Positions 9,869 through 23,276 of a stretch of 64,000 bases of DNA are shown here, one piece after another. Source of the DNA: Achatina immaculata (taxonomy: Eukaryota > Mollusca > Gastropoda > Stylommatophora > Achatinidae). Where the stretch lies: the NCBI GenBank assembly GCA_009760885.1, contig CM019704.1:18093929-18157928 (forward strand). The letters are read 5' to 3'. The first letter of the stretch is position 1. The number at the start of each line of letters is the position of its first letter. The notes under the pieces were generated by a model that was not told the origin of the DNA, did no database searches, and saw only the letters and a list, made by a program, of their open reading frames with translations. Made by a program: the position numbers and the translations under genes.

Positions 9869-11134
9869 TATCAGTTGTGTCAAAATTATTTTGCAAGGTC
9901 ATTTTGAATAGACTTAAAAATATAGTAGATACCGCAATGAGAGAAGAACAAGCAGGATTTCGAAAGGGAGAAGCTGTCTCGACCAGATCTTTCCTCTAAG
10001 AATAATACTTAAAGAAAATATTGAAAAGAAAAAACCATTAATACTGAACTTCATAGACTTTAAAACGGCATTTGACAGCATACACAGAGGTTCTTTGTGG
10101 AGAATTTTAAGTTTATATGGAACACCATCTAAAATTGTCAACATCATTAAGGACCTCTACAATGGATATGTTTGTGCAGTCAAGACACAAGAAGGGAAAA
10201 GTGAATGGTTCCAGATTGAAACGGGCGTCAAAACAAGGATGTATACTGTCTCTTTTGCTTTTTGGAATTGCAATAGACTTCATAATGACAAAATGCTGCA
10301 CAGGTAACACAGGTGTTGATTGGGTACATGGAACCCAACTAGAAGATCTTGATTTTGCTGATAACTCTTATCAGTAACAATGTGAATTCCATGCAATGAA
10401 AAAAAAACAGACATCCTGCTTTCACTGGCTAGCAAAATATGACTTGAAATTAATAAAGACAAAACTTCCCATTAATCATAATGGAAGTATAGACGTAGAA
10501 GGGACAAATGTTAAAAAAGTCAAACAATTTGCATATCTTGGCAGCTACATAGACCAGGATGGTGACACCAGAAAGGAAGTTAGAATTAGAATTGCAAAAC
10601 TAGCATCGATCTTCAAGAATCTTGAGAACATATGGAATTCAAAAGTTATAAGCACAAAAACCACGTTAAGACTATTCAATTCAAATGTAATATCCACCCT
10701 CATTTATGCATGCGAAAACTGGAAAACAACTAAAGAAATAGACAAGAAATTATATTCTTTTGAAAGCAAATGCTTAAGGAAAATACTCGGCATCAAGTGG
10801 AACGAATTCAAGAACAATGCAGAGATAATACAGATGACTGAACAACAACCAGTCTCATGGGTGATCAGAAAAAGGAGATGGACATATGTTGGTCACGTGA
10901 TTAGAAGAAACGATCAGAGAATACCAAAACAAGCTGTCAAGTGGAACACAACAGGCTGAAGAAAAAGAGACAGACCGCGTGAAACTCTGAAGAGGACATT
11001 GTTAAGAGAAGCCAAATTAACAGGCATAAAATCCCTTGATGATGTTGAAAAGCTCGCCGAAGACAGGAAAAATTGGCGAACTACCATGCGACCTCTATGT
11101 GACGTTTAACAGCACGGGAAGGATATAAGATAAT
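9869..11134 (+). mobile_element. RTE-B LINE, 5'-truncated copy
   Basis: Bounded by a perfect 12-bp duplication ATACCTTGGCCT at 9857-9868 and 11135-11146. Translation shows RTE-type RT motifs: QAGFRKG, FIDFKTAFDSIHR, then a damaged FADD region (AD deleted to FADNS), then an intact 187-residue C-terminal frame at 10396-10959 including GSYIDQDGDTRKEV and RWTYVGHVIRRNDQR. The 3' end is GGATATAAGATAA. Missing endonuclease, one premature TGA near 10957 and frameshifts make it inactive. Confidence 0.9.
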
Positions 11135-11157
11135 ATACCTTGGCCTACTATGATAAT

Positions 11158-11535
11158 CTTCTTCTTCTTATTCGTTCGCTTCTACCACCAAAACCGCACT
11201 GTGATCCTACTGAATTTACGCCTGTGGTCCTCGTTAGGTCCCGTGGTCTCTTGTAAGGACCACACGAGATCCACGTGAGGACCACAAGGGGTTCAGAGTA
11301 TCACAGGGCTTTAGCCTGTATTCTTGGTGGGTCTCAGAAGCGGGATTGCGTGACACCGTGGTTTTCATTGCACCAGTTTAGTCTAGGGTTGGACTTTCTC
11401 ACCGGAAGACCTCGACGTGTTTAGGATATCAATGCATCCCCGCTGGGTGAGAGGCGGTAGCCCACCCAGTCCAGAGTTGGACCTTCTCACCGGATTGAGA
11501 TACCTGTGTATCACCGCCGGGTGAGAGGTGGTTAG
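11158..11535 (-). mobile_element. N1, second copy (5'-truncated)
   Basis: Shares the (CTT)n edge and the following roughly 380 bp with 7538-7933, with moderate divergence and small indels. It ends at GGGTGAGAGGTGGTTA, where the longer copy continues. TATGATAAT at 11149-11157 and 11536-11544 is a 9-bp duplication. The common 3' end with a variable 5' end is the key evidence that N1 moves by target-primed reverse transcription. Confidence 0.85.
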
Positions 11536-11544
11536 TATGATAAT

Positions 11545-11874
11545 AATTTTTGTTGCCTTGTCTTGTCTCCTTCAACCTATACTATTCAATGTTGTGAGGA
11601 CAAATGGACGTCTTGTTAGGCTCAGCGATTTCTTCATATAATGGGATAGCTAAGGTTTCTGTAATTTCCTCCCTACATATCTTTCATGGGCGGTCTCTTG
11701 TTTCCTACAATTCGTAGCTTGAGTATTTTTATGTAGTATACAGTGTAACACTGGTATAGCTCGAAGCCTGGTATGATGGCATCTTTTTCTATTTGGTCTC
11801 TTCTTACATTTAGTAGGCCTGTTCTACTCAAACGTCATGATGATTTTCCTTTTATTTTTAGCTGTTAAACGTCC
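11545..11874. other. Unannotated stretch
   Basis: T-rich sequence. Nothing coding or repetitive was recognised, although it may be a decayed LINE endonuclease because an endonuclease remnant starts just downstream. Confidence 0.3.
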
Positions 11875-12440
11875 ATGTTTGTTGTGTGCTTGGTATCAAT
11901 TAAAACATGGTCTATCTACAAACATACTTCAGATCAGAAGTTACAGAATGACTGAATGCAGCACCGACCACTATCTTGTGGCAGCTAAACTAAAGTTTAG
12001 ACTGAAGAAAATTTTTTTATTGTAAATTAAATAAAAGCTCAGTAATAAATAGAGATGCTTTTAAAAGAGAAGAAACTAAAGAAAAATTCAGAAGAGAGCT
12101 AAAACATAAGATAAACACAAGAGGGAAAGAAGAAAATAAAAGCATTGGTGACAGACGGAAAGATATAAAAACCATTATAAAGAACACAGCGGAGGAAGGC
12201 CTGAGAGGTCAAGGCCATAAATAAAAAAATAACTGGTTCGATGAAGTCTGCAGAGAGGCAGTCATAAAGAATAGAACAGCAAGACAGATATGGCTGAATG
12301 ACATGAACAACAAAACAAATGAGGAGAAGTACCACACACACAATGTAAAGAAACTCAAAAAAGTTATTTGCCAACAAAAAACGACAAAAGAAGGACGTGG
12401 TAAGCGAGATGCAGACATGCCATTAACATACGAAAAGCAT
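11875..12440 (+). mobile_element. LINE remnant: end of endonuclease and linker to RT
   Basis: RMTECSTDHYLVAAKLKFRLK near 11950-12010 resembles the terminal TDH/SDH motif of APE-type LINE endonucleases. The next 400 bp translate, with shifts, to the Lys/Glu-rich linker containing NWFDEVCREAVIKNR near 12230, typical of the segment before the RT domain in RTE-like elements. No RT core follows. Confidence 0.65.
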
Positions 12441-13184
12441 GAAATTCCATAAATAATTGAGAACTGAAAAGCAAGGGTATAAACAGTCAAGAAATAGGAA
12501 TGTCCTGACTGAAGTAACACTACCTCCTGGGATTAATCTATCAAACCAAGCTAGATTAGAAAAAAAGTCTGACACATACTGCGACATATGCTACTTTATC
12601 TTCTGTAAAATCTTGAAAAAATAGACAAAAAAGACAGAGGAAAAATTCAATACCGAACCTTGGTTGTCTTTAATCTTAAAATCATATCTAGAAATAGATG
12701 TGTTCGTACAATGATAAGACTGAATAATGATCTTTCTATTCGTGTTAGCTTCTTGTCATCACAGCGGCTTCTCGTGTAAATATGGGTATTATACACGGCT
12801 GAAGTAGGACATCAATATACAAAAGCTGAAATCTGTCTCCAAGAATTACCATAATTTGTTTTTTACTTGCTTATCAAAAAACAAGATTTAATTTAATTGA
12901 TTTGTATAGCAAACTTTCAGTGGTGATCTATTCAGAATATTCTAAGTCACTTCACTTTTCACATTCCAGGCTTTCGAAATTTAGACCAAAAAATTGCGAA
13001 TGTCCTATGACAACACTCTGAGAACCACTGAAATAACTGATCAGGGTCCAACTTTTTTTTTTTTTTTTTGCTTTCAGAACACAAGCGAGTCGGTTTTGCT
13101 GAATAGAGATTCAGAGTCACCGTTGAACCTTGGATATTCAGACAGGTAAGGCTGTCTACAACAGCCACACACAAGGCGTGTCTA
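12441..13184. other. Unannotated stretch
   Basis: AT-rich sequence with a T-tract at about 13051-13069. It lies between the endonuclease-linker remnant and the LINE-C 3' part. It could be decayed LINE sequence, but no RT motif was readable. Confidence 0.3.
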
Positions 13185-13951
13185 CAACAGCAAGAGAAAC
13201 TTCAGATCTTAAGCAAGAATTCAGCTAAACTGGGACTATATATTAACAGACGAAAAAAAACAAAGATAAAGAAAAGTAATAGTGCAAGCAATAGCCTCAT
13301 GGTAACTGAGGGAGTGCTAATTGAGGAAGCAGAGAATTTCATATATTTAGGCAGCATAGTGGATAAATATGGGGGGAACGGAAAAAGATGTTAAATCTAG
13401 AATAACCAAGACCAGGACAGCATTTATCCAACTTAACAAAATATAGTCATAAAAGAACATTAAAGCAAGAACCAAACTTAGGCTTTTCAATACAAACGTA
13501 AAGACTGCCCTACTATATAGCTCAGAGACATAGTTTGTGACCAAGACAATACAACAGAGGATACAGACATTCATGAACTACTGCTTGGGGAGGATGTTAA
13601 ACATTAAATGGCAGGAGAAGATCAGGAACGAGGAGGTCTGGGAAAGGGCAGGACAAGAACCTATGAACCTACAAATCATGTCTAGGAAGTGGAGGTGGAT
13701 TGGCCACACTCTGAGGAAACCCGACACAGCAAAGCAAGACAGGCACTGACATGGAATCCTCCAGGAAATAGAAAATGAGGAAGGCCTAGACTTACTTGGA
13801 AAAGAGAAATTACGACAGTGCTCAGAGACAAGGGATACACATGGAAGAAAGCAGAGAATAATTCCAAGAACAGGGATGACTGGAGAGCCTTTATCCGTGG
13901 CCTATACTCTCAAGGGAGTGAAAGGCGATGATGATGATGATGATGATGATG
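13185..13951 (+). mobile_element. LINE-C 3' part with (GAT)n tail
   Basis: Translations in several frames give NSAKLGLYINRRKTK, ENFIYLGSIVDKYGG, RKWRWIGHTLRKP, NRKRGRPRLTWKRE and a terminal DDWRAFIRGLYSQGS, the C-terminal region of a widespread invertebrate RTE-like LINE. It ends in a GATGATGAT tail at 13928-13951. Numerous frameshifts and stops show decay. Confidence 0.8.
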
Positions 13952-14026
13952 AAGGCCGGTCTACATATTCTCACAGTCTGAGATTGTGAAAAGTATTGGT
14001 AATATTACTTTGTCGTAGAAATGGGC

Positions 14027-14459
14027 TGGAAATGAAAGCTTGAAATCAACTAAAGAAATAGACAAGAAATTAGACTATTTTGAAAATAAATGCCTAAGGA
14101 AAAATACTTGGTATAAAGTGGAACGTATTCAAGAACAACGCAGAGATAAGACAGATGGGCAAACAACAACCTGTCTTATGGGTGATCAGAAAAAGAAGAT
14201 AGACATATGTAGCCCATGTGATGAAAAGAAACAATCAGAGAATACCAAAACAAGCTATTAAGTGGAGCATAACAGGCAGAAGAAAAAAGAGGCCGACCAC
14301 GTGAAACTCTAAAGAGGACATTGTTAAGAGAAGCCAGTTTAGTGGGCATAACATCCTTTGATGAAGTTGAAAAACTCGCTGAAAACAGGAAAACATGGCA
14401 AACAACTATGCGAGCCCTATGTGACGTTTAACGGCACCGGAAGGATGTAAGATGTAAGA
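14027..14459 (+). mobile_element. RTE-B LINE 3' fragment
   Basis: 433 bp matching the C-terminal region of RTE-B at 10730-11134, with frameshifts, ending in GGATGTAAGATGTAAGA. TAGAAATGGGC at 14016-14026 and 14460-14470 is a perfect 11-bp target-site duplication. Confidence 0.9.
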
Positions 14460-14717
14460 TAGAAATGGGCAGTGCTGTCATCTGATGTTTAGGTTCAGTA
14501 TGGGACATCAACAACCTCTAGTAGCGAAGTTTAGTATTAGGGTTTAACTATCTGCTGGTGATGAGGTTCATTAAGAGGATTCAGTAAGTAGTGAAAAATA
14601 AAATGTCCAAATTGACCGAGATTAGTGTCGAATCCATAGTGTTCAGGGTCGTTAAGCTGGTTGATGACAGTCCTAATGACAATTAAGCCCACGTTTAGTC
14701 GAATAGAAGGAATAGAA

Positions 14718-14942
14718 CTCTGTAGAACCATCTAGACCATGTAGAACCTTCTAGAAGGTTGTGGAAATGAATAGACCCCTGTAAAACCTTCTAGAAGGCT
14801 GTGGGGAAATTAATAGAATGATGTAGAACCGTCTGGAAGGTTGTTGAAATGAAAAGAACGGTGTAGAACCGTCTGGAAGGTTGTTGAGATGAATAGAACG
14901 TTGTAGAGCCATCTGGAAGGTTGTTGAAATGAATAGAACTTT
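14718..14942. repeat. Minisatellite of about 41 bp
   Basis: Five to six imperfect units with the shared phrases GTAGAACC, TCT(A/G)GAAGGTTGT and GAAATGAATAGAAC, spaced by about 40-42 bp. Confidence 0.75.
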
Positions 14943-14949
14943 ATTGTGA

Positions 14950-15022
14950 TAAATAAATACTCGGGCAACGCCCGGTAATCAACACACACACACACACACA
15001 CACCGGCGCTGCCCGGGTGAAT
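14950..15022. repeat. GC hairpin pair around a (CA)n microsatellite
   Basis: CGGGCAACGCCCG at about 14953-14965 and CGGCGCTGCCCGGG at about 15003-15016 are each near-palindromic and lie either side of roughly eleven CA units. Such GGGCAACGCC hairpins resemble termini of Helitron-group or related non-autonomous elements in invertebrates. No Rep/helicase sequence is present, so the assignment is tentative. Confidence 0.35.
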
Positions 15023-15864
15023 ACGATGCAAGAAAATACTTATCACTGTGTAAGATTTATAGTTTGCTGAAGACATAAACATTACAAAGAGCTTTTTAAA
15101 AATAAATAATTACCCATAATTCAAAACTACGAACCAGCTTTCACGTCCAGTTTTCTGTGCTAAATTACAAGTATTCAGTTAAATATTATTAAATTCAAAG
15201 AAAGCACATTCCTATAAACAACAATATAGAACAAATAAAAAGGATAAGTTGTACTCTACAGTTGGTATATAGAGATTTCTAAACTGAAGATTCCCACACT
15301 AAAAACCAGTGAACCAATTTTCGCATTTGATTTGCTATACTAAACAAAGATATGGTATGCAAAGGCACCCAAGCCCAAGTCACAGTAATAAGAAACCAAA
15401 ATAAATGTAAAGGAAGTATATCCTAATTGTTTATTTGCCAAGTGCGAAGACTTTACATTTGTCTTATAATGTGCTGTCAAGTACTTCTATCTTTGAGTGT
15501 GATTTTCTCATGACCGTCTTCCATTTCGAGTCCATGTCCCGATATTCTTAATTGCTTTACTATTAAAAGTATATCCGATTCACAATACTAAACGAACATC
15601 TGAAATGCCAAAAATACTTTATAGTCTAAAGAATATAATATCTCAGATCACGGATTACTGTTTCAAATGCATTGAGCAGAGTACAGATTTGTTAATGATA
15701 ATTATTTTATACAAGGAGCTTGGCCAATATACTTCTAAGACCCGCACATAATATGTCAGAAACCTGAATATGGCACGCGAACCCCACGTTTGGCCATCCC
15801 TGATATTAAAAGTCAAGACGGCGCGATTGTCTTGTGTGAAGTCACAGTTTTTTCCATAGTATAA
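15023..15864. other. Unannotated intronic stretch
   Basis: AT-rich sequence without a supportable coding segment, RNA gene or recognisable repeat. Confidence 0.35.
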
Positions 15865-16480
15865 ATGAGTGTATGCATGTGGCCCCACGTTAGTATATAA
15901 CTGAATGTATGCATGTGCCCCCACGTTAGTATCAGAGACACGTATGTATGCATTTGCCCCCATGTTAGTATATAATTGAATGTATGCATGTACCCCTACG
16001 TTAGTATCAGAGACACGTATGTATGCATGTACCCCCACGTTAGTATCAGAGACACGTATGTATGCATGTACCCCCACGTTAGTATATAACTGAATGTGTG
16101 CATGTGCCCCCACGTTAGTATATAACTGAATGTATGCATGTACCCCCACGTTAGTATATAACTGAATGTATGCATGTACCCCCACGTTAGTATATAACTG
16201 AATGTATGCATGTACCCCCACGTTAGTATATAACTGAATGTATGCATGGGCCCCCACGTTAGTATATAACTGAATGTATGCATGTACCCCCACGTTAGTA
16301 TATAACTGAATGTATGCATGTACCCCCACGTTAGTATATAACTGAATGTATGCATGTGCCCCCACGTTAGTATCAGAGACATACTCATGTATGCATGTGC
16401 CCCCACGTTAGTATCAGAGACATACTCATGTATGCATGTGCCCCCACGTTAGTATCAGAGACATACTTATGTATGCATGT
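15865..16480. repeat. 36-bp minisatellite, about 17 units
   Basis: The unit contains ATGTATGCATGT, CCCCCACGTTAGTAT and either ATAACTGA or CAGAGACA. Two unit variants are intermixed. The 36-bp period keeps antisense frames open, giving a 12-residue peptide repeat that has no sign of selection as protein. Confidence 0.9.
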
Positions 16481-17747
16481 GTGTATATATCTCTTTCTAT
16501 GACACCTGTCCTAGGCATTCATACACATGGATAATCATTGCTTTATCGTAATATCATTGCCTACAGCTCGTAACTGCTAATGGCTCTAAAAGACTGTACT
16601 TATAAAAGAAAGGACCAGCTTTCTGATATCCGGACTTCTAAAAAAGTTTAACTTGGAATAAAACGTTGGAAGAGAGTTCATTAAAGCCACAAATCTATTA
16701 TTCAATAAGCGGAAATGTCGTTAGCGAAATATAAAAGAGACGAACTTGGCTTTGTTGGTTTGCTTCTTTTGTTTTTCCCTTCCGAACGAGTAGAATGCAA
16801 TTATTCATGGATCAAATCGTGAAGAATCTTCCCAGTTTCCGCTTCTTTTCTTTGAAGGCTGTGATTTGAAAGGAAAGAAAGTGCCACTTAGTGGAGAAAT
16901 AAGACGAGGAAAGAAAAGATTGTTGGGAAAAAAAACCACCACAAGCAATTTAGCATTTTAGAAATACGTTATGGCATTTCCACAATCATGGTTTTTTGTT
17001 TTTTTTAAGTTGTAGCTTGGCTTTAGATATTGAGCAGTTTTTTTTAAAAATAATTTTTCTGTATGCCCACCGGAATGACGTTTTCTTTTAAACCTAGTGA
17101 CAAATTCAACTTTTATTGTGATTTTGTTGTTTAAGTGCGCGATATTGCTAAAACGTCCGATAAAATGCGGTCTGAAGTGTAGCGTCAGGTTTAAAGAATG
17201 AAATGTTTAATTTTCTTTGCTGTTGATTATGATAAGTGGCTCGTTGCAATGTCGCTGACAGATCCTTTGTGTTTGATTCGTGTTGGACCAGTGATTGATA
17301 TGCGAATATTTTACTTTGCTTTATTTTAACTTATGTAACAATTTTCAGCTCAAAAAGTGACAGGTAATCAAAGGATATAACCACTGAAAAATATATCAGA
17401 GTATTTTTTTTTTTTTTGGAAATGAGTCTTTTCATATTATTTTTCAATGATTATGTTCATTGATTTGAGGTTACTTTCTGACTCGCTGTATTTTTCCCCT
17501 CTTTTAATATTAGTACTATAGTGATTCTGAACGGCCGCGTCTGAATGAAAAATGCGAAATAAAGGGTAGAATGTCGGACAAGCCTGCGTGGTCAGTTCTT
17601 GATAATAAAGTTCGTTCTTTCCACTTTTCAAAACATAAAGACAATAACTTATTTCCTACCAGACTTAAAAGCGCTCGATTTCACATCTTCCTCATATTCC
17701 GCTTGCACATATTACAAATTAGACGTCCGCTTGTACGAACTCCCTGT
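16481..17747. other. Unannotated intronic stretch
   Basis: About 1.25 kb of AT-rich sequence with several T- and A-tracts. No exon, RNA gene or known repeat could be supported. Confidence 0.35.
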
Positions 17748-17945
17748 AACTGCGAGCTGTTGTTCTTTGCAGCCGATGCTGTAGAGATGTTGAGGCAAAG
17801 CATCGTATCGGCGTGGGAGCGGGTTATTGGCGGCTACTTTTTCAGTCCCGGACTACAGCTAAAAAGCAGGGGGTGTGCAATGCTTCTTTAGCAGACTCCA
17901 CCACCGTGGGGACTATGGCGATCCCTGCCCCGTTAACCAGGCTAT
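17748..17945 (-). repeat. Unclassified interspersed repeat U, copy 1
   Basis: In reverse complement this matches 51180-51385, sharing strings such as TTCTTTGCAGCCGATG, TGCAATGCTTCTTTAGC and TATGGCGATCCCTGC. Two inverted copies 33 kb apart indicate a dispersed element. The 51-kb copy leads into a GAA tract, consistent with a retroposon 3' end. No protein match was recognised. Confidence 0.6.
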
Positions 17946-18529
17946 GCCTGTTACTGGGGATACCACGGAGAGGTGGGACATGGTCTTGGTCAGCAATGGA
18001 TCGCTAATCCTAAGGTTGGCATATCAGCTACGGGTCTCTGATTACCTTATCGGGCGCCTTCACCCCCTACAAATTAGAGAATCTTTTAATTTACTAGACC
18101 GCGCCGGCGCAACGGAGTTCGTGCACAGAGGCGGGCGCTGCATCAGCATCTAAATAAGGAGTTAAATAGACAAGGGTAGATGAGAAAAAGGAACCATGGT
18201 GGGGATTGTGGGGGCAGATTGATTGATTGATTGGTTGATTGATTGATTGATCTTTATTTAAAATGGTTACGAATCATTATGTGGATTAAGAGAAAAAGGA
18301 GAGCAGGGGAACGGAAGAATAGGACTAAATCCAACATAATCCGGCATGTAATTCAAAAATGTTGGTTATTGGCAGGAAATCTGAACTATGTGGCAGAAAA
18401 CGAGATAGTAAACAACCAATATTTGACAGGAACTATTAGCAAACATACTCTTGGATGCTGCGGCACGCGGCGGAGCATATATAAGGCTGTCCTGAATGTA
18501 GTGTTGCCGGAGTCTGATTTTGAACCTCT
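17946..18529. other. Unannotated stretch with a (TTGA)n microsatellite
   Basis: Contains about nine imperfect TTGA units at 18216-18251, a tract also used as a tail by the RTE copy at 34.2-35.1 kb. Nothing else was recognised. Confidence 0.4.
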
Positions 18530-18540
18530 GAATCTTTGAC

Positions 18541-19040
18541 AAACCAAACAACCAGAGAATCTGTGGAGAGGAACAGACAGAACTACAAAAATAAGATTTT
18601 TAAGGGCATGCATCTTTCCCATAGCAACATATGCCTGTGAGACCTGGACACTTAAAAAACAGCTGAGAAACACATAAATGCCTTTGAATGTAAATGCTAT
18701 AGAAGAGTTCTTAAAATATCATGGACACAAAAGGAACAAATATATCCATACTACAAGAACTTAATATTGAAAAAGGCTGGCTAGTAAAGAGGATTAAAGA
18801 TAGAAAACTGAAATATTCTGGACACATTAAACGTCATGATAATCTAGAGAAAACCGTCTTGAAAGGGTACATATTGGGAAAAAGAGAGGAAGACCAAGGC
18901 GAAGATGGCTGCAAGACATCGTTGATGATTTGCAAATGGATGCATCAGCAGCAGGGCATCTTGCTTACAACCGTGAGGCCTACCCGAGTGCTGTTAGGGA
19001 GGCAAAGTTCCCCAAGGGACATGCAAATGAATGAATGAAT
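18541..19040 (+). mobile_element. RTE-A LINE 3' fragment with (AATG)n tail
   Basis: About 500 bp of the RTE-A C-terminus with readable ATYACETWTL and YSGHIKRHDNLEKTV, plus frameshifts. GAATCTTTGAC at 18530-18540 and 19041-19051 is an 11-bp target-site duplication, and the tail is a run of AATG units. Confidence 0.9.
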
Positions 19041-19246
19041 GAATCTTTGACTTCTAAATATTGGTTCCGCAAATAATTAATGTTATAAAGTAATAAAAAA
19101 ATTTTTTTAAAGACCAGCGTTTAAGATGTCTTTGGCCTGAATGCAACAGAAACATACCATTATTTATACGTCTCTACACGTGTTCACATTATACATAGAA
19201 TGTGGACGAAGCTCAAAACAATTACGGAATATCTCTAATAGGGACA
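19041..19246. other. Short unannotated spacer
   Basis: Target duplication and AT-rich sequence before the antisense RTE-B copy. Confidence 0.3.
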
Positions 19247-20650
19247 TTCCGTGCCGTTAGACGTCACATAGGGCTCGCAAAGTAGTTCACCAGTTTTTCC
19301 TCTCTTCGGTGAGTCTTTCAACCTCATCAAAGGATTTTATGCCTGTTAATTTGGCCTCTCTTAACAATGTCCTCTTCACAGTTTCACGCGGTCTGCCTCT
19401 TCTTCTTTGGCTTGTTGTGTTCCACTTGATAGCTTGTTTTGGGATTCTCTGATCATTTCTTCTCATCAAGTGACCATCATATGTCCATCTCCTTTTCCTG
19501 ATCACCCATGAGACTGGTTCAGTCATCTGTCTTATCTCTGCACTGTTCTTGAATTCGTTCCACTTGATGCCGAGTATTTTCCTTAGGCATTTGTTTTCAA
19601 AAGAGTCTAATTTCTTTTCTATTTCTTTAGTTGTTTTCCAGCTTTCACATGCATAAATGAGGGTGGATATTACATCTGAATCTTAACTTGGTTTTTTAGC
19701 TTATAATTTTTGAATTCCATATGTTCTCAAGATTCTTGTGATTGATGTTGCCTTTGCAATTCTGATTAAACATTCGCTGTAGTTGTCTCATGTTGTCACT
19801 ATTGATAGCTTTTAACATTTCGGGTGTTATTTCATCTTCACCTGCAGCTATGTTGTTAGCCATTAAATTCACTGCTGTTTCAATTTCATGCAATTTAATT
19901 TCATCTAGGTTGACATTTAGTTGTGGAGCTAGTAAGTTAGTTTCAAAGTTTAACAGTTCTTTTGGGTGTGGTCGATTAAGTATTTCTTGGAAGTGTTCAG
20001 CCCATCTTTGCTTTTGGTCTTTATTTGTTGTTAATAGGGTTCCAGTTTTGCTAAGGATTGGTCTTTCTTTAGATGTAATAGTATCTGTTAGCCTCTTTTG
20101 TATGTTATATAAAGTTTTGCTGTCTCCTGTTTTTGCTGCTTTTTCTGCCTCTTTCGCCATATTGTCTATGTATTCTCTTTTATCCCTTCTAGCTGAATTT
20201 TTTACTTTCTATTTCTTTGTATGTTGCTTTCGCCAGATCTTTTCCAAGATCTGTTTTTGCATTCAACATGTCTAATTTGACTGCTCGTCTTTCATGTATA
20301 TACTCCCATGTTTTATCTGATATCCATGCTTTTCTATTTGGTTTTTTCAGTCCAGCGCTTGCTTTTGCTGCTGTGATTATGACTGTGCTGTAAGAATTCC
20401 ATAATTCATCTACACCTATCTCCTCAACTTCACTGGGTGTTTTGGAATGATTGGCAAGGTCCTGATTGAAATTAATGTTATTATTTTCTTCTTGTAGGCT
20501 GTAGCTGTTTATCTTTCCGTGTACTGATTTCTTGTGTTGGCTTTTCAATTTTAGTTTTATTTTCCCTATGCACAGGTTGTGATCACTGTTGACATCTGCA
20601 CCCCTATAAGCCCTTACATCTATGAGAGATGTTCTGTATTGCTTTCTAAT
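19247..20650 (-). mobile_element. RTE-B LINE, antisense, internally deleted
   Basis: On the minus strand the order is the endonuclease-RT linker (WNSYSTVIITAAKASAGLKK at about 20390, NMAKEAEKAAKTGDSKTLYN at about 20130), then LNVNLDEIKLHEIETAVNLM, then an abrupt join near 19770 to the C-terminal region. Compared with 23277-25283, about 840 bp holding the RT core is missing. The terminal module (about 19260-19530, RWTYDGHLMRRNDQR) is otherwise well kept. It is the LINE part of a duplicated block. Confidence 0.85.
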
Positions 20651-20660
20651 ACAAAAATGT

Positions 20661-20685
20661 ATATATATATATATATGAAGAGAAA

Positions 20686-20731
<46 letters not shown>
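20661..20731. repeat. (TA)n and (GA)n microsatellites
   Basis: A short TA run followed by about 20 GA dinucleotides. The homologous tracts in the second block are at 25285-25365 with different lengths. Confidence 0.85.
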
Positions 20732-20733
<2 letters not shown>

Positions 20734-20789
20734 AACAGAGAGAAATTGAGGCTTTAGTTGCAGCAAAGAGCCTTAATAGCTCGAAACTT

Positions 20790-22095
<1,306 letters not shown>

Positions 22096-22219
22096 TACAC
22101 ATGTGCTGTTTCTGATATTTTTAGCACTGTCATCTCGCCTTCTAATATGATAATGTTCTAAATCTGCCTGTCACTTTATCTTTCTCCATGGCCTAGCCAT
22201 TATAATCTGTTGGTTTTCA

Positions 22220-23275
22220 TTATGGAGAATTTTATGTCTATATGGAATACCATCTAAAATTGTCAACATCATTAAGGACTTATACAATGGATATGGTTGT
22301 GCAGTCAAGACAGAAGAAGGGATGAGTGAATGGTTCCAGATTGAAACAGGCGTGAAACAAGGATGTATACTGTCTCCTTTACTTTTTGGGATTACAATAG
22401 ACTTCATAATGAAAAAATGCTGCACAGGTAACACAGGTATTGACTGGGTACATGGGACCCAACTAGAAGATCTTGATTTTGCTGATGACATAACTCTTAT
22501 CAGTAATAATGTGAATTCCATGCAAGAAAAAACAGATAGCCTATCTTCACTGGCTAGCAAAATAGGACTTGAAATTAACAAGGACAAAACAAAAATAATG
22601 AAAATTCCCATCAATCAAAATGGAAAAATACACATAGAAGGGACAGATATTGAAGAAGTCAATCAATTTGCATACCTTGGCAGCTACATAGACCAGGATG
22701 GTGACACTAGAAAGGAAGTTAGGATCAGAATTGCAAAAGCAGCATCAATCTTCAAGAATCTTGAGAACATATGGAATTCAAAAGTTATAAGCACAAAAAC
22801 CAAGTTAAGACTATTCAATTCAAATGTAATATCCACCCTCATTTATGCATGCGAAAGCTGGAAAACAACTAAAGAAATAGAAAAGAAATTAGACTCTTTT
22901 GAAAACAAATGCCTAAGGAAAATACTCGGCATCAAGTGGAATGAATTCAAGAACAATGCAGAGATAAGACAGATGACTGAACAACAACCAGTCTCACGGG
23001 TGATCAGGAAAAGGAGATGGACATATGTTGGCCACTTGATGAGAAGAAATGAGCAGAGAATCCCAAAACAAGCTATCAAGTGGAACACAACAGGCCGAAG
23101 AAAAAGGGGCAGACCGCGTGAAACTCTGAAGAGAACATTATTAAGAGAGGCCAAGTTAACAGGCATAAAATCCTTTGATGAGGTTGAAAGACTCGCCGAA
23201 GACAGGAAAAATTGGCGAACTACTTTGCGAGCCCTATGTGACGTCTAACGGCACGGGAAGGATATAAGATATAAG
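22220..23275 (+). mobile_element. RTE-B LINE, 5'-truncated sense copy with a long intact frame
   Basis: An uninterrupted frame at 22322-23248 covers the RT second half and the C-terminal region: GVKQGCILSPLLFGI, FADDITLIS with the catalytic Asp pair, SYIDQDGDTRKEV, a YVGHLMRRNEQRIPKQ module and a terminal WRTTLRALCDV. The 3' end is GGATATAAGATATAAGA. It starts inside the block flank at a TGGAG microhomology, and no target-site duplication was found. It is among the youngest-looking RTE-B copies here. Confidence 0.9.
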
Positions 23276-23276
23276 A

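Noticed and set aside
15655..16365. 236-codon antisense frame with a 12-residue repeat
   Set aside because: The 36-bp period makes it open by arithmetic. It extends into unrelated sequence without a domain or splice context.
22322..23248. Active host gene encoding a reverse transcriptase
   Set aside because: The frame is intact but only the C-terminal half of an RTE-B LINE. The start and endonuclease are missing and the family is repeated throughout the window.
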